Shown in pieces: positions 14,492-22,702 of a stretch of DNA of 48,486 nucleotides. Location of the stretch: contig CAWKGC010000001.1 in assembly GCA_963849005.1 (NCBI GenBank), positions 1-48,486 of the forward strand. The letters run 5' to 3'. Numbering within the stretch: position 1 is the stretch's first letter; each line of letters starts with the position of its first letter. The notes beneath the pieces were generated by a model. The model saw only the letters and a program-made list of their open reading frames with translations, made no database searches and was not told the DNA's origin. This DNA comes from CAWKGC01 sp963849005 (GTDB lineage Bacteria; Pseudomonadota; Gammaproteobacteria; Burkholderiales; Usitatibacteraceae). The position numbers and the translations under genes were made by a program.

Positions 14492-15256
14492 TTACATCTG
14501 CTTGAACAGGTGCGAATAGGCCCGCGACACGGGAAGCTCCGCCTTCAGGCCCTTCAGCTTCACGAAAGTCCTTCCGCCCATGTCGCGGCGCGTGGAGGCG
14601 ACGCAGCTCACGTTGACGATGGTCGAGCGGTGGATCTGCCAGTAGTTGCCGGGGTCCAGTTGCTGCGCCAGCTCCGCAAGCGACAGGCGGATCAGCGATT
14701 CCCCGCCCTCCGTGATGACGCACGTGTACTTGTCCTGCGCCTGGAAGTACAGCACGTCTTCGACTGCGATCTGCTCGACTTCCTCGCCCCGGAGCGCGCG
14801 CACCCAGCGCAGGTAGCCTGCGCCCGCGCCCGGCAGCACTATCGCCAGCTTGCGCAGCGCCTCGTCCAGCCCCTCGGGCCTTTCCTTCGCCGCGAGCTTG
14901 GCCTTCAGGCGCTCGATCGCGCGGGCAAGGCGGTCGTCGGAGACGGGCTTGAGGATGTAGTCCACCGCGTCGCGGTCGAAGGCCTCGACCGCGAACTGGT
15001 CGTAGGCAGTGACGAACACCACGTGCGTCGGCGTGTCGATGCGCGCGGCAAGTTCCAGCCCGGTGAGCCCGGGCATGCGGATGTCGAGGAAGGCGATCTC
15101 GGGCTCCTCGTCACGGATCGCGGAAAGCGCCTCGATGCCGTTCTTCGCGAGCGGCAGCAGCGCCAGCTCCGGCCAAAGTACCGCGAGCCGTGCGCGCAGG
15201 TACTCGGCCAATGCCGGCTCGTCGTCGGCGATCAGCGCGCGCGGCGCCCCGTTCAT
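14492..15256 (-). CDS. LytTR family DNA-binding response regulator
   Basis: A 254-residue two-component regulator of the AlgR/LytR type. The receiver (residues 5-120) has the acidic pair Asp11-Asp12, phosphoacceptor Asp58 (IAFLDIRMPGLTG), Thr83 and Lys103 (DYILKPVS). The LytTR DNA-binding domain covers about 150-252 (VEDVLYFQAQDKYTCVITEG, then YWQIHRSTIVNVSCVAS, then VKLKGLKAELPVSRAYSHLF). Its ATG overlaps the stop of the kinase gene by 4 bases (ATGA), so the two are translated together. Targets cannot be inferred. Confidence 0.93.
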   Translation of the reverse strand: MNGAPRALIADDEPALAEYLRARLAVLWPELALLPLAKNGIEALSAIRDEEPEIAFLDIRMPGLTGLELAARIDTPTHVVFVTAYDQFAVEAFDRDAVDYILKPVSDDRLARAIERLKAKLAAKERPEGLDEALRKLAIVLPGAGAGYLRWVRALRGEEVEQIAVEDVLYFQAQDKYTCVITEGGESLIRLSLAELAQQLDPGNYWQIHRSTIVNVSCVASTRRDMGGRTFVKLKGLKAELPVSRAYSHLFKQM

Positions 15257-16422
15257 GGCTTCACTCGCGGCAATTCGATGCTGACCAACGTGCCCATGGG
15301 AGGATTGTCGCGGATTGCCAGCTTCGCGTCATTGCCGTACTGGAGCTTCAAGCGCTCCCGGACGTTGGCGAGCCCGATGCCGCCGCTGGTGGCTTCGCGA
15401 AAGCCCACGCCGGTATCGGCCACCTCGACCACGACGCGGCCATCGCGCTCGAAGGCGGTGAGCGTGATGGCGCCGCCCTCGACCTTGGGCTCCAGGCCGT
15501 GCAGCACCGCGTTCTCGACGATCGGCTGCAGGAGCAGTGGCGGCAACTCGAAAGAACGCAGCGCCTCGGGAATCTCCAGCCTCACTGCGAGCCGTTCGCC
15601 CATGCGCACCTGGATCACCTCGAGGAAACTCGCCACCAGGGCGAAGTCATCGCCCAGCGTGGTGCGCTCTTCGCGGGTGGCGGCGAGGGAAGCGCGCAGG
15701 AAGCGGATGAAGCTTTCAAGCATGCGCTTGGCGGTCGCCGGGTCGGCATCCACCAGCCCGACCACGTTGGCGAGCGTGTTGAACAGGAAGTGCGGCTCGA
15801 TCTGCGCCTGCAGGGCCTTGAGGTTGGCGAACATCGCCTCGCGCTCGATGTTGGCAATGCGCAGGCGCTCGCGCTCGAGCGTGGCCTCGGCAAGCGCGCT
15901 GCGCTCGCGGAAGAAGAAGATGATCGTGAGCACCACCGAGATCACCAGGCTGATCGCCGCGACGCTGGCGAGCCAGCCCGGGCTGGTCAGCGTCGGCACG
16001 ATGTTGATACCGAGCGCCAGCTGCGCGAGGGTTAAGCCGATCACGACCCCGAGCGTGCTCACGCCCGTGTAGAACGCGGCGGCCACGACCACACCCTTGC
16101 TGTGGATCCAGGGCTCGATGGTCTTGTGGGTGAAGTGGAAGACCAGGTGGAGCGTGTAGCCGACAAAGTTGGCGAAGACGAGGTTGTAGCCGAGCCACTT
16201 GAGGCTCGGCATCCTGCCATTGATCACGGTCGCGATCGCCGCGAAGAAAAGCGCGAACAAGCCGTTCCAGATGAATGTGTAGGCAAGGTCGCGCGGGACG
16301 CTGCGCGGAAACCGCCGGAAGTACGGGAATAGCTCGAGCGGATGGGCCCCCATCACCCGGTCCTTGATTTCGCGTTCTTCGCGCTCGCTCAGCGCCGTCC
16401 TGATCTTCATGTCCGGGGCCAT
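15253..16422 (-). CDS. Membrane sensor histidine kinase (LytS/AlgZ-like, His_kinase family)
   Basis: A 389-residue kinase. Four predicted membrane helices lie at about residues 46-66, 78-98, 110-142 and 150-172, without a large extracellular domain. The histidine is His211 in the motif IEPHFLFNTLANVVG, which is specific to the LytS-type HisKA_6580 family. The ATPase has PIVENAVLHGLEP as N-box, DTGVGF, and GIGLANVRERLKLQYG. It is followed directly by its LytTR partner and preceded by a 2TM-domain gene in the same direction, an association known for this group. GGAAAGC precedes the ATG. Confidence 0.92.
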   Translation of the reverse strand: MAPDMKIRTALSEREEREIKDRVMGAHPLELFPYFRRFPRSVPRDLAYTFIWNGLFALFFAAIATVINGRMPSLKWLGYNLVFANFVGYTLHLVFHFTHKTIEPWIHSKGVVVAAAFYTGVSTLGVVIGLTLAQLALGINIVPTLTSPGWLASVAAISLVISVVLTIIFFFRERSALAEATLERERLRIANIEREAMFANLKALQAQIEPHFLFNTLANVVGLVDADPATAKRMLESFIRFLRASLAATREERTTLGDDFALVASFLEVIQVRMGERLAVRLEIPEALRSFELPPLLLQPIVENAVLHGLEPKVEGGAITLTAFERDGRVVVEVADTGVGFREATSGGIGLANVRERLKLQYGNDAKLAIRDNPPMGTLVSIELPRVKP

Positions 16423-16455
16423 GTTAGCTTTCCCATTCCCGTCGCGTCCAACCAG

Positions 16456-16737
16456 CTAGCGCGAGGAGCGCTCGAGGTACTCGCGGATCTTTCGCGCTTC
16501 CCAGTCCTTGCCGAAGATCCCGCGAACGGCGAACACCGACATCCCGTGCGCCGCCAACCCGATGCCCCAGCCGAAGGCCGCCCACTGGACCCAGAGCCTC
16601 CCGGGGTCGGTCATGAGGTTGACCAGCAGGAGAGAGCCGATGACGGCGGCATAGATCGCGGCGTGGGAGTAGAGGCCGCGCAGCCTCCTCACATGGCAGC
16701 GTGCTTCCTGGTAGCGGGGGTCGAGGTTCTGGTCCAT
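16456..16737 (-). CDS. 2TM domain-containing membrane protein
   Basis: A 93-residue protein with a cytoplasmic amphipathic start (DPRYQEARCHVRRLRGLYSH) and two membrane helices (AAIYAAVIGSLLLVNLMT and WVQWAAFGWGIGLAAHGMSV), then FGKDWEARKIREYLERS. This is the 2TM domain, usually found alone or fused to LytS-like kinases. It lies 33 bases upstream of the kinase gene, so the trio is probably one operon with the 2TM protein as a membrane partner. The ATG at 16737 was chosen because upstream in-frame sequence reaches into the tRNA gene. The ribosome site is weak. Confidence 0.8.
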   Translation of the reverse strand: MDQNLDPRYQEARCHVRRLRGLYSHAAIYAAVIGSLLLVNLMTDPGRLWVQWAAFGWGIGLAAHGMSVFAVRGIFGKDWEARKIREYLERSSR

Positions 16738-16839
16738 TTCGGAAAGCCTTCGGGATTGGTTTCGATACGGCAGGCTAACGGCGCGGGAGGCCGGCGGGGC
16801 GGCGGTTGCGACGAATGGCATCCGCCGGGCGCGAACGGC

Positions 16840-16871
16840 TGAAAGACGGGGCCGGGCGCTTCGCGTAAAAT
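16840..16871 (+). promoter_or_regulatory. Possible promoter of the tRNA-Gly gene
   Basis: TAAAAT at 16866-16871 lies 12 bases before the tRNA. TGAAAG at 16840-16845 may be the -35 element, but the 20-base spacer is long. Confidence 0.35.
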
Positions 16872-16883
16872 CCCTCCCTGTCC

Positions 16884-16957
16884 GCGGGTGTAGCTCAATG
16901 GCAGAGCAGAAGCTTCCCAAGCTTACGACGAGGGTTCGATTCCCTTCACCCGCTCCA
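16884..16957 (+). tRNA. tRNA-Gly (anticodon CCC)
   Basis: A complete cloverleaf can be folded by hand: acceptor stem GCGGGTG / CACCCGC, D stem GCTC / GAGC, anticodon loop TTCCCAA, T loop TTCGATT, and discriminator T followed by an encoded CCA. It matches the layout of E. coli tRNA-Gly(CCC). The outermost pair of the anticodon stem is G-A instead of Watson-Crick. It sits 11 bases before the mutY start. Confidence 0.95.
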
Positions 16958-16967
16958 GGCTCCCGGC

Positions 16968-18003
16968 ATGTCCTCCTTTTCTTCCCGCATCGTCTCCTGG
17001 CAGTTGAAGCACGGCCGCAACGACCTGCCGTGGCAAGGCACGCGCGACGCCTACCGCATCTGGGTCTCCGAGATCATGCTGCAGCAAACGCAGGTGGCCG
17101 CAGTGATCCCCTATTTCGAGCGCTTCATGGCGCGCTTTCCCGACGCCCGCACGCTGGCCGAAGCGGAGGACGACGAGGTGATGCGGCATTGGAGCGGGCT
17201 GGGCTATTACGCCCGCGCGCGCAACATGCTCGCTGCCGCGAGGGCCGTCGTGCGCAACGGCCCGCGAGGTGTTTCCAGGGCGCTACGAAGAACTGGTCGA
17301 GCTGCCCGGCATCGGGCGCTCCACCGCCTCGGCGATCGCCGCCTTTTCCTCGGGCGAAAGGCGCGCGATCCTCGACGGCAACGTGAAGCGCGTGCTCGCG
17401 CGCCATCACGGCATCGCGGGCGTGGCTAGCGAGAAGGCCGTTGAAAACGGGCTGTGGGCGCTGGCGGAATCGCTATCGCCCGCGCGCGACATCGAGGTTT
17501 ACACGCAAGGGATGATGGATCTCGGCGCAACGGTTTGCACGCGCACCCGGCCGCAGTGCCCGCTTTGCCCGGTCCGCAGGAGCTGTGTGGCGCTGCGGGA
17601 CGGGCGCATTGCGGAGCTTCCCCAGCGCAAGGAGGCAAAGCCCATTCCGGTGCGCGGCACGATGATGATGGTGGTGGTCTCGAAGGGCGAGGTGCTCCTC
17701 GACAAGCGGCCGGCGAAGGGCATCTGGGGCGGGCTGTGGAGCCTGCCGGAAGCGCCCGAGGGAACCGATGTCGAAGCGTGGTGCGCATCGGCCCTCGGGG
17801 TCGCGCCTGCGCGCGTCGAGGCGCTGCCGCGCTTCACGCACGGCTTCACGCATTTCCGGCTGGAGATCGCTCCGTGGCGGGTGGACGTCGGGCGCCGCAG
17901 CGCAACGGCAAGCGAAGGCGCGCGGATGTGGCTCGCGCTGGATGAGGCAAGGGGAGCGGCGCTGCCCGCGCCGGTGAAGAAGCTGCTCGCGACCCTAGGC
18001 TAG
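16968..18003 (+). pseudogene. mutY: Adenine DNA glycosylase MutY, one frameshift
   Basis: MutY removes A mispaired with 8-oxoG. The first frame (from ATG 16968) gives the N-terminal HhH domain with LPWQGTRDAYRIWVSEIMLQ, QTQVAAVIPYFERF and GLGYYARARN. Near 17260 the frame breaks, and the protein continues in another frame from FPGRYEELVELPGIGRSTAS, the HhH catalytic hairpin, through the 4Fe-4S cluster Cys set (C-x6-C-x2-C-x5-C in VCTRTRPQCPLCPVRRSC) to the NUDIX-like C-terminal domain. A single missing base near CGCGAG would explain it. All motifs are intact, so a sequencing error is as likely as a real lesion, which would make a mutator. The 3' end overlaps the LON-domain gene by 9 bases. Confidence 0.88.
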
Positions 18004-18612
18004 CAGCCGCTGTTCCTCGAGGAAGCGGTAGAGCACTTTCAGGCGCCCCGGCCCGTCGGTAAGCTCGAGCAGGCGCTGCTTCACGTCGGGCCGAAGCGGC
18101 AGGATCTCCGCCAGCCGGAAGCCGACCCAGCTCACCTCGTCGAAGCGCAGGGGCTCCGCGAACTGGCCGGCGCCGACAGCGGCCACGACTTTCTTCAGGA
18201 ACGCAGCGCAGGCCTCGAGGTCCCCGGACGTTCCCGGCGACTCCGTGAATCGCTCGACCTCGCCGATGATGAGCCCATTGGGCTGCACATCGGTGGAGTT
18301 CAAGCGGAAGCGCTCGCCGCCCTCGACCCGCACCTTGAGCACGCCGAGCTGCTCCATGTCCCAGTCGACGATCTTCGCCAGCGTGCCGACCTGTTCGGGC
18401 ACCGCCGGCGAGCCGACCTCGCTGCCCTCCCTGATCAGGCAGATGCCGAAGGACAGCCCCTCCTTCAGGCAGCCCTTGGCCATGTCCATGTAGCGTTGCT
18501 CGAAGATCTTGAGCGGCAGCAGCGCGCCGGGAAAAAGCACCGTCCCCAGCGGAAAGATCGGCAGCCGCTCGATGCGCCTGGCGCCCTTTCCCAGCATGCC
18601 GAAAAGCGCCAC
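17995..18612 (-). CDS. LON peptidase substrate-binding domain-containing protein
   Basis: A 205-residue protein made of the Lon N-terminal (LON-SB/PUA-like) domain without ATPase or protease parts. The start RLPIFPLGTVLFPGALLPLK followed by IFEQRYMDM is diagnostic, and the C-terminal helix bundle (FLKKVVAAVGAG; LLELTDGPGRLKVLYRFLEE) is typical of the short bacterial forms. The start is GTG at 18612, one base after the rapZ stop, so it is the last gene of the rapZ operon. Its cellular role is not known. Confidence 0.88.
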   Translation of the reverse strand: MALFGMLGKGARRIERLPIFPLGTVLFPGALLPLKIFEQRYMDMAKGCLKEGLSFGICLIREGSEVGSPAVPEQVGTLAKIVDWDMEQLGVLKVRVEGGERFRLNSTDVQPNGLIIGEVERFTESPGTSGDLEACAAFLKKVVAAVGAGQFAEPLRFDEVSWVGFRLAEILPLRPDVKQRLLELTDGPGRLKVLYRFLEEQRLLA

Positions 18613-18613
18613 A

Positions 18614-19471
18614 TCAGCCCCCGTTTCCGAGCCGCAGCGCGAGGTCGCGGTGGCGCGGCAGGACCTGGTACTCGACCGCGAGGCGCGCGGCGAGCTGGTC
18701 GACCACGTACACCGAGCGGTGCTGCCCGCCGGTGCACCCCACCGCCACCGTGATCGAGGTGCGATGGTCGAGCGCGAACTTGGGCAGCCAGCGCTGCAGG
18801 AAGCGCAGCACTTCCTCGATGTAAAGCCCGGCCTCGGTCTCGCGCTCGAGGAAATCGATCACTTCGGGATCCTTGCCGCTCAAGGCCTTCAGCGCCTGGT
18901 CGTAGAACGGGTTGGGCAGGAAGCGCACGTCGAAGAGGAAGTCGGCCTCCAGCGGGACGCCCTGCTTGAAGCCGAAGGATTCCAGCACGAGCGTGAGCCG
19001 CGCGCGCTCCTGCACGATCAGGTCCTTGATCCAGCTCCTGAGCATGTTGGGGGTGAGCTCGCTGGTGTCGATGTGGTGGCCAAGCTCTGCCACCCCCGTG
19101 AGCTGCCGGCGCTCTTCCTCGATGCACTCCGGGAGCGTGCGCCCGGCGCGCATCAGCGGGTGCAGGCGGCGCGTCTCCGAGAAGCGCTTCACCAGGCTCT
19201 CGTTGTGCGAGTCGAGGTAGAGCAGCTGCAGGTCGGTGCCGCGCGCCTTCTCGGCGGCGATGATGCGCGGCAGCGCCTCCACCGTGCCGGCGCTGCGCAC
19301 GTCGACGCTGATCGCCGCGCGCGGTTCCGGGCGCGACTCGAGGAAACGCACCATCTCCGGGATCATGTTGGCGGGCAGGTTGTCGACGCAAAAGAAGCCG
19401 GCGTCCTCCAGCACTTTCAGCGCCACGCTCTTGCCCGAGCCCGAAAGCCCGCTGATGAGCGTGAGCTGCAT
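18614..19471 (-). CDS. rapZ: RNase adapter protein RapZ
   Basis: A 285-residue nucleotide-binding protein. In enterobacteria it delivers the GlmZ sRNA to RNase E and so controls glucosamine-6-phosphate synthesis. Walker A GLSGSGKS is at residues 8-15, FFCVDNLPANMIPEM follows, and the C-terminal domain contains SFGFKQGVPLEADFLFDVRF, LPNPFY and SITVAVGCTGGQHRSVYVVD. Length matches the family. Its ATG shares one base with the hprK stop (TGATG). In betaproteobacteria, where GlmZ is not obvious, the function is inferred from the family only. Confidence 0.95.
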   Translation of the reverse strand: MQLTLISGLSGSGKSVALKVLEDAGFFCVDNLPANMIPEMVRFLESRPEPRAAISVDVRSAGTVEALPRIIAAEKARGTDLQLLYLDSHNESLVKRFSETRRLHPLMRAGRTLPECIEEERRQLTGVAELGHHIDTSELTPNMLRSWIKDLIVQERARLTLVLESFGFKQGVPLEADFLFDVRFLPNPFYDQALKALSGKDPEVIDFLERETEAGLYIEEVLRFLQRWLPKFALDHRTSITVAVGCTGGQHRSVYVVDQLAARLAVEYQVLPRHRDLALRLGNGG

Positions 19472-20439
19472 CAGTCGCCGTCCTTGCCCCGGTCGTGGCC
19501 CGCATCGGCGCGCAGCGCTTCCGCCTGGCGCGCCACGAGCTCGCGCGTCGAATCGATGCCGCGCGTGAGAAGGATGTGGTTGCGCACCGCCGCTTCGACC
19601 AGCACCGCGAGGTTGCGTCCCGGCGCCACCACGAGGGTGACGGTGGGGATCGGCACGCCGAGCACGTTCTGCGTGCCCGAGCGCGGCGCGAGGCGGTCGC
19701 GCGCCTCGTACTTGCCGTCCACGGGGCTTTCGAGGTCGACGATGAGCCTGAGCGTCTTCCTCGGGCGCACCGCGGTCTCGCCGAATATCGAGCGGATGTT
19801 GAGGATGCCGAGCCCGCGCACCTCGAGGAAGTCGCGCAGCATCGGCGGGCAGCGGCCGGTCACCGTCTCCGGGCCGATCTGCTGCAGCTCGACCGCGTCG
19901 TCCGCGACCAGCCCGTGGCCGCGCGAGATCAGCTCGAGCGCGAGCTCGCTCTTGCCGATCGACGGGTCGCCGGTGATCATCACGCCGATCTCGAGCACGT
20001 CGAGGAACACGCCATGCATCGTGGTCACCGCGCCCAGCTCGCTTTGCAGGTACGGGCGAAGGACGTTGATCACCTGCTGGCTGGGCATGGTGGAGGAGAG
20101 CAGCGGCGTGGCGAAGCGGGTCGCGGCGTGCTCGAGGTAATCGGGGACGCTCGCGCCGTCGCACACCAGGGCGCACACCGTCGCGGCGCCGAAGATGCCC
20201 GCCACGGTCTGCTCGCGCGCGGCCGGCTCGAGGGCCGCGAGGTATTCGAGCTCGCTTGCGCCCATCACCTGTACCAGCAGCGGATGGATCAGGTTCAGGT
20301 GGCCGATGAGGCCGACGCCGGGCCTGGTGAGGGCCTCGCCGGTGATCTCGTCGCCCGCGCCGGCGAGCCCCGCTGCCCAGGCCAGGCCGAGCCGCTCGCG
20401 ACGCTCGTCAAACAGCCGCTGAACGTTGAGACGCGGCAT
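19471..20439 (-). CDS. hprK: HPr kinase/phosphorylase HprK
   Basis: A 322-residue enzyme that phosphorylates and dephosphorylates HPr on Ser in the nitrogen-type PTS. Walker A GDPSIGKS is at residues 157-164, the catalytic region HGLVADDAVEL at 175-185, and the signature VRGLGILNIRSIFGETA near 206. The N-terminal domain is of normal size. It overlaps ptsN by 32 bases, which implies tight coupling. An HPr gene is not in the window. Confidence 0.95.
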   Translation of the reverse strand: MPRLNVQRLFDERRERLGLAWAAGLAGAGDEITGEALTRPGVGLIGHLNLIHPLLVQVMGASELEYLAALEPAAREQTVAGIFGAATVCALVCDGASVPDYLEHAATRFATPLLSSTMPSQQVINVLRPYLQSELGAVTTMHGVFLDVLEIGVMITGDPSIGKSELALELISRGHGLVADDAVELQQIGPETVTGRCPPMLRDFLEVRGLGILNIRSIFGETAVRPRKTLRLIVDLESPVDGKYEARDRLAPRSGTQNVLGVPIPTVTLVVAPGRNLAVLVEAAVRNHILLTRGIDSTRELVARQAEALRADAGHDRGKDGD

Positions 20440-20893
20440 ACGGCGACCATTCGGTGAGCAGGCGGTGCACGCTTTGCAGGTCTTCGGCCGCGAGCAGCGC
20501 GCTGCGCAGCTGCTCGTCGCTGAACATCTGCGCGAGCTCAGAGAGGATCTGCAGGTGCTGCTCCGTGGCGTGCTCGGGCACCAGCATCGCGAAAACGAGG
20601 CGCACGGGCTCGCCGTCGGGCGACTCGAAGGGGATGCCCGACTGCGTCCTCGCGAAGGCGCAGAGCGTCTCCTTCAGGCCCTTGATGCGCCCGTGCGGGA
20701 TGGCCACGCCGTGGCCGAGCCCCGTGGAGCCGAGCTTCTCCCTGTCGAACAGGCTGTCGAAGACCTTGGCGCGCGCGATCTGCCGCGAATTCTCGAACAG
20801 CAGGCCGACCTGTTCGAAGAGCCTCTTCTTGCTGCCCACGTCGAGGCCGACGAGGATGTGCTCGATCGGGAGCAGGGCGGAAATCTGGTTCAT
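20408..20893 (-). CDS. ptsN: Nitrogen regulatory PTS protein IIA (EIIA-Ntr)
   Basis: A 161-residue cytoplasmic IIA-fructose/mannitol-type domain, the terminal phospho-acceptor of PTS-Ntr, which controls potassium and nitrogen physiology. The phosphorylated His is His67 in GLGHGVAIPHGRIKGL, and FAMLVPEHATEQHLQILSEL is the conserved dimer helix. The ATG at 20893 begins the MNQISALLPIEHILV start typical of the family; an upstream in-frame ATG at 20947 lies inside hpf. It sits between hpf and hprK in the rpoN operon. Confidence 0.95.
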   Translation of the reverse strand: MNQISALLPIEHILVGLDVGSKKRLFEQVGLLFENSRQIARAKVFDSLFDREKLGSTGLGHGVAIPHGRIKGLKETLCAFARTQSGIPFESPDGEPVRLVFAMLVPEHATEQHLQILSELAQMFSDEQLRSALLAAEDLQSVHRLLTEWSPYAASQRSAAV

Positions 20894-20909
20894 GGTCGTC
20901 CCGGCCCGC

Positions 20910-21236
20910 CTACTGGTCGGCGTTGATGCGCTTGATGCCGGGCGCATGGCTGGAGTGCACGTTCTTTTCCTTGTGCTTGATGATCTGGCGGTCGAGCTTG
21001 TCGGCCAGCAGGTCGATCGCGGCGTACATGTCTTCGTCCGTGCATTCGCAGAAGATGTCCTTGCCCGACAGGTGCACGTTCGCCTCGACCTTCTTCGAGA
21101 GTTTCTCCACCGTGAGGATCACGTTGACATCGATGACGTGGTCGAAATGCCTGTTGATCCTGCCCATCTTGCTGACCACGTACTCCCGGATCGCGGGAGT
21201 GAGGTCGAGGTGATGTCCGGTCAGGTGGAGGTTCAT
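20910..21236 (-). CDS. hpf: Ribosome hibernation promoting factor (short HPF/YhbH)
   Basis: A 108-residue S30AE protein that binds the decoding centre and helps form 100S ribosomes in stationary phase. It begins MNLHLTGHHLDLTPAIREYV, contains VNVILTVEKLSKKVEANVHL and the acidic DEDMYAAIDLLADKLDRQI. The ATG at 21236 has AAAGGA at the right distance. It is the short form without the C-terminal dimerisation domain and follows rpoN, as in most proteobacteria. Confidence 0.94.
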   Translation of the reverse strand: MNLHLTGHHLDLTPAIREYVVSKMGRINRHFDHVIDVNVILTVEKLSKKVEANVHLSGKDIFCECTDEDMYAAIDLLADKLDRQIIKHKEKNVHSSHAPGIKRINADQ

Positions 21237-21252
21237 GCAGGGTCCTTTCTGT

Positions 21253-22675
21253 TCACATGGACTTGCGGAGGTTGGCGGGCTGGATTTGCATCGCCTCGCG
21301 GTACTTGGCCACGGTGCGCCGCGCAACCTGTATTCCCTGCTGTGCGAGCAGGTCGGATATGCGGTGGTCGGAGAGCGGCTTCTTGCCGTCCTCCGCGGCC
21401 ACCAACTGCTTTATCAGCGCCCGGATCGCGGTCGAGGAGCATGCGCCCCCGGCATCGGTCGATACGTGGCTGCCGAAAAAATACTTCAATTCGAAGATGC
21501 CGCGCGCGGTGAGCATGTACTTCTGCGTGGTCACGCGCGAGATGGTGGATTCGTGCAGCCCCACGGCCTCGGCGATCTCGCGCAGCACCAGCGGGCGCAT
21601 CGCCACCTCGCCATGCTCGAAGAAGTGCTTCTGCCGGTCCACGATCGCCTGCGTCACGCGCAGGATCGTGTCGAAGCGCTGCTGCACGTTCTTGATCAGC
21701 CAGCGCGCCTCCTGCAGCTGCCCGGCCAGGTGCTTCGCGCTGCTGTCGCGGCTGCCCTGCAGGATGTCGGCGTACATCTTGTTGATGCGCAGGCGCGGCA
21801 TCGCCTCGCGGTTGAGCGTGGCCACCCAGCGCGAGTTGACCTTGCGCACCAGCACGTCGGGGACCACGTAGCGCGTGTCCCCCTGCCCGAAGGCGCGCCC
21901 GGGCTTGGGGTCGAGCGAGAGCACCAGGTCCCGCAGTTCCTTCAGCCCCTCGTCGGTCACGCCGAGCAGGCGCTTCAGGCGCGGGAAATCGCGGCTTGCA
22001 AGCACGTTGAGGTGCAGCGTGACCAGCTTCAACGCCTCCTCGCGGTAAGGCGTGTCGGCAGGCATGGCGCGCAACTGGAGCGCCAGGCACTCGCAGACGT
22101 CGCGCGCTCCCACCCCGGTGGGCTCGAGGTTCTGCAGGTGGCGAAGCGCGATCGAGAGCTCGTCGCGGTCGAGCGGTATCTCGGCGGAGACCGCGGCGTG
22201 CAGCTCGTCCAGGTCCTGCTTGAGGTACCCCTCCTCGTCGAGATGCGCGATGAGCAGCGTGACCACCTGGCGGTCGCGCTCGTTGATGCCGGTGAGCCGC
22301 AATTGCGACATCAGGTGTTCCTGCAGGCTAGGCTCGTTCTCGGCGATCTGCGTGAAGTCGTCCCGGTCGTCGGAGTCGCGGCGCGGCGCCGACGCGTAGG
22401 AATCGTCCCGCGAATGACTGGGCCTCGTCGTTCGAGGTGCTCTCGGCGGTCGACGGCCCCTCGGCGGGCTCGGACCCGGTTTGCGGGACGGGCGGGGCGG
22501 CCTCGCCGGATTCGCCCGACAGCTCGGTGCGCTCGAGCAGGGGGTTCTCGCTCAGGTAGCGCTCCAATTCCTGATTGAGTTCCACCGTCGACAGCTGGAG
22601 CAACCGGATCGATTGCTGCAACTGAGGCGTCAGCGTGAGATGCTGCGAGAGCTTGAGCTGGAGGCTTTGCTTCAT
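21253..22675 (-). pseudogene. rpoN: RNA polymerase sigma-54 factor RpoN, one frameshift
   Basis: Region I (MKQSLQLKLSQHLTLTPQLQ, then QSIRLLQLSTVELNQEL) starts at ATG 22675. After an acidic linker the frame breaks near 22400 in a GGG run, and the rest continues in a second frame: DDFTQIAENEPSLQEHLMSQ, the core-binding domain, the helix-turn-helix (LREIAEAVGLHESTISRVTT), and the RpoN box in degenerate position (ARRTVAKYREAM) that reads the -24 element. Removing one G restores a protein of about 470 residues. Since every functional element is intact and the gene sits in its usual operon (lptB-rpoN-hpf-ptsN), a sequencing error in the flexible linker is the simplest reading. Confidence 0.9.
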
Positions 22676-22702
22676 GTCGGATGCCCCGGGGCGGGGCGGA
22701 CT

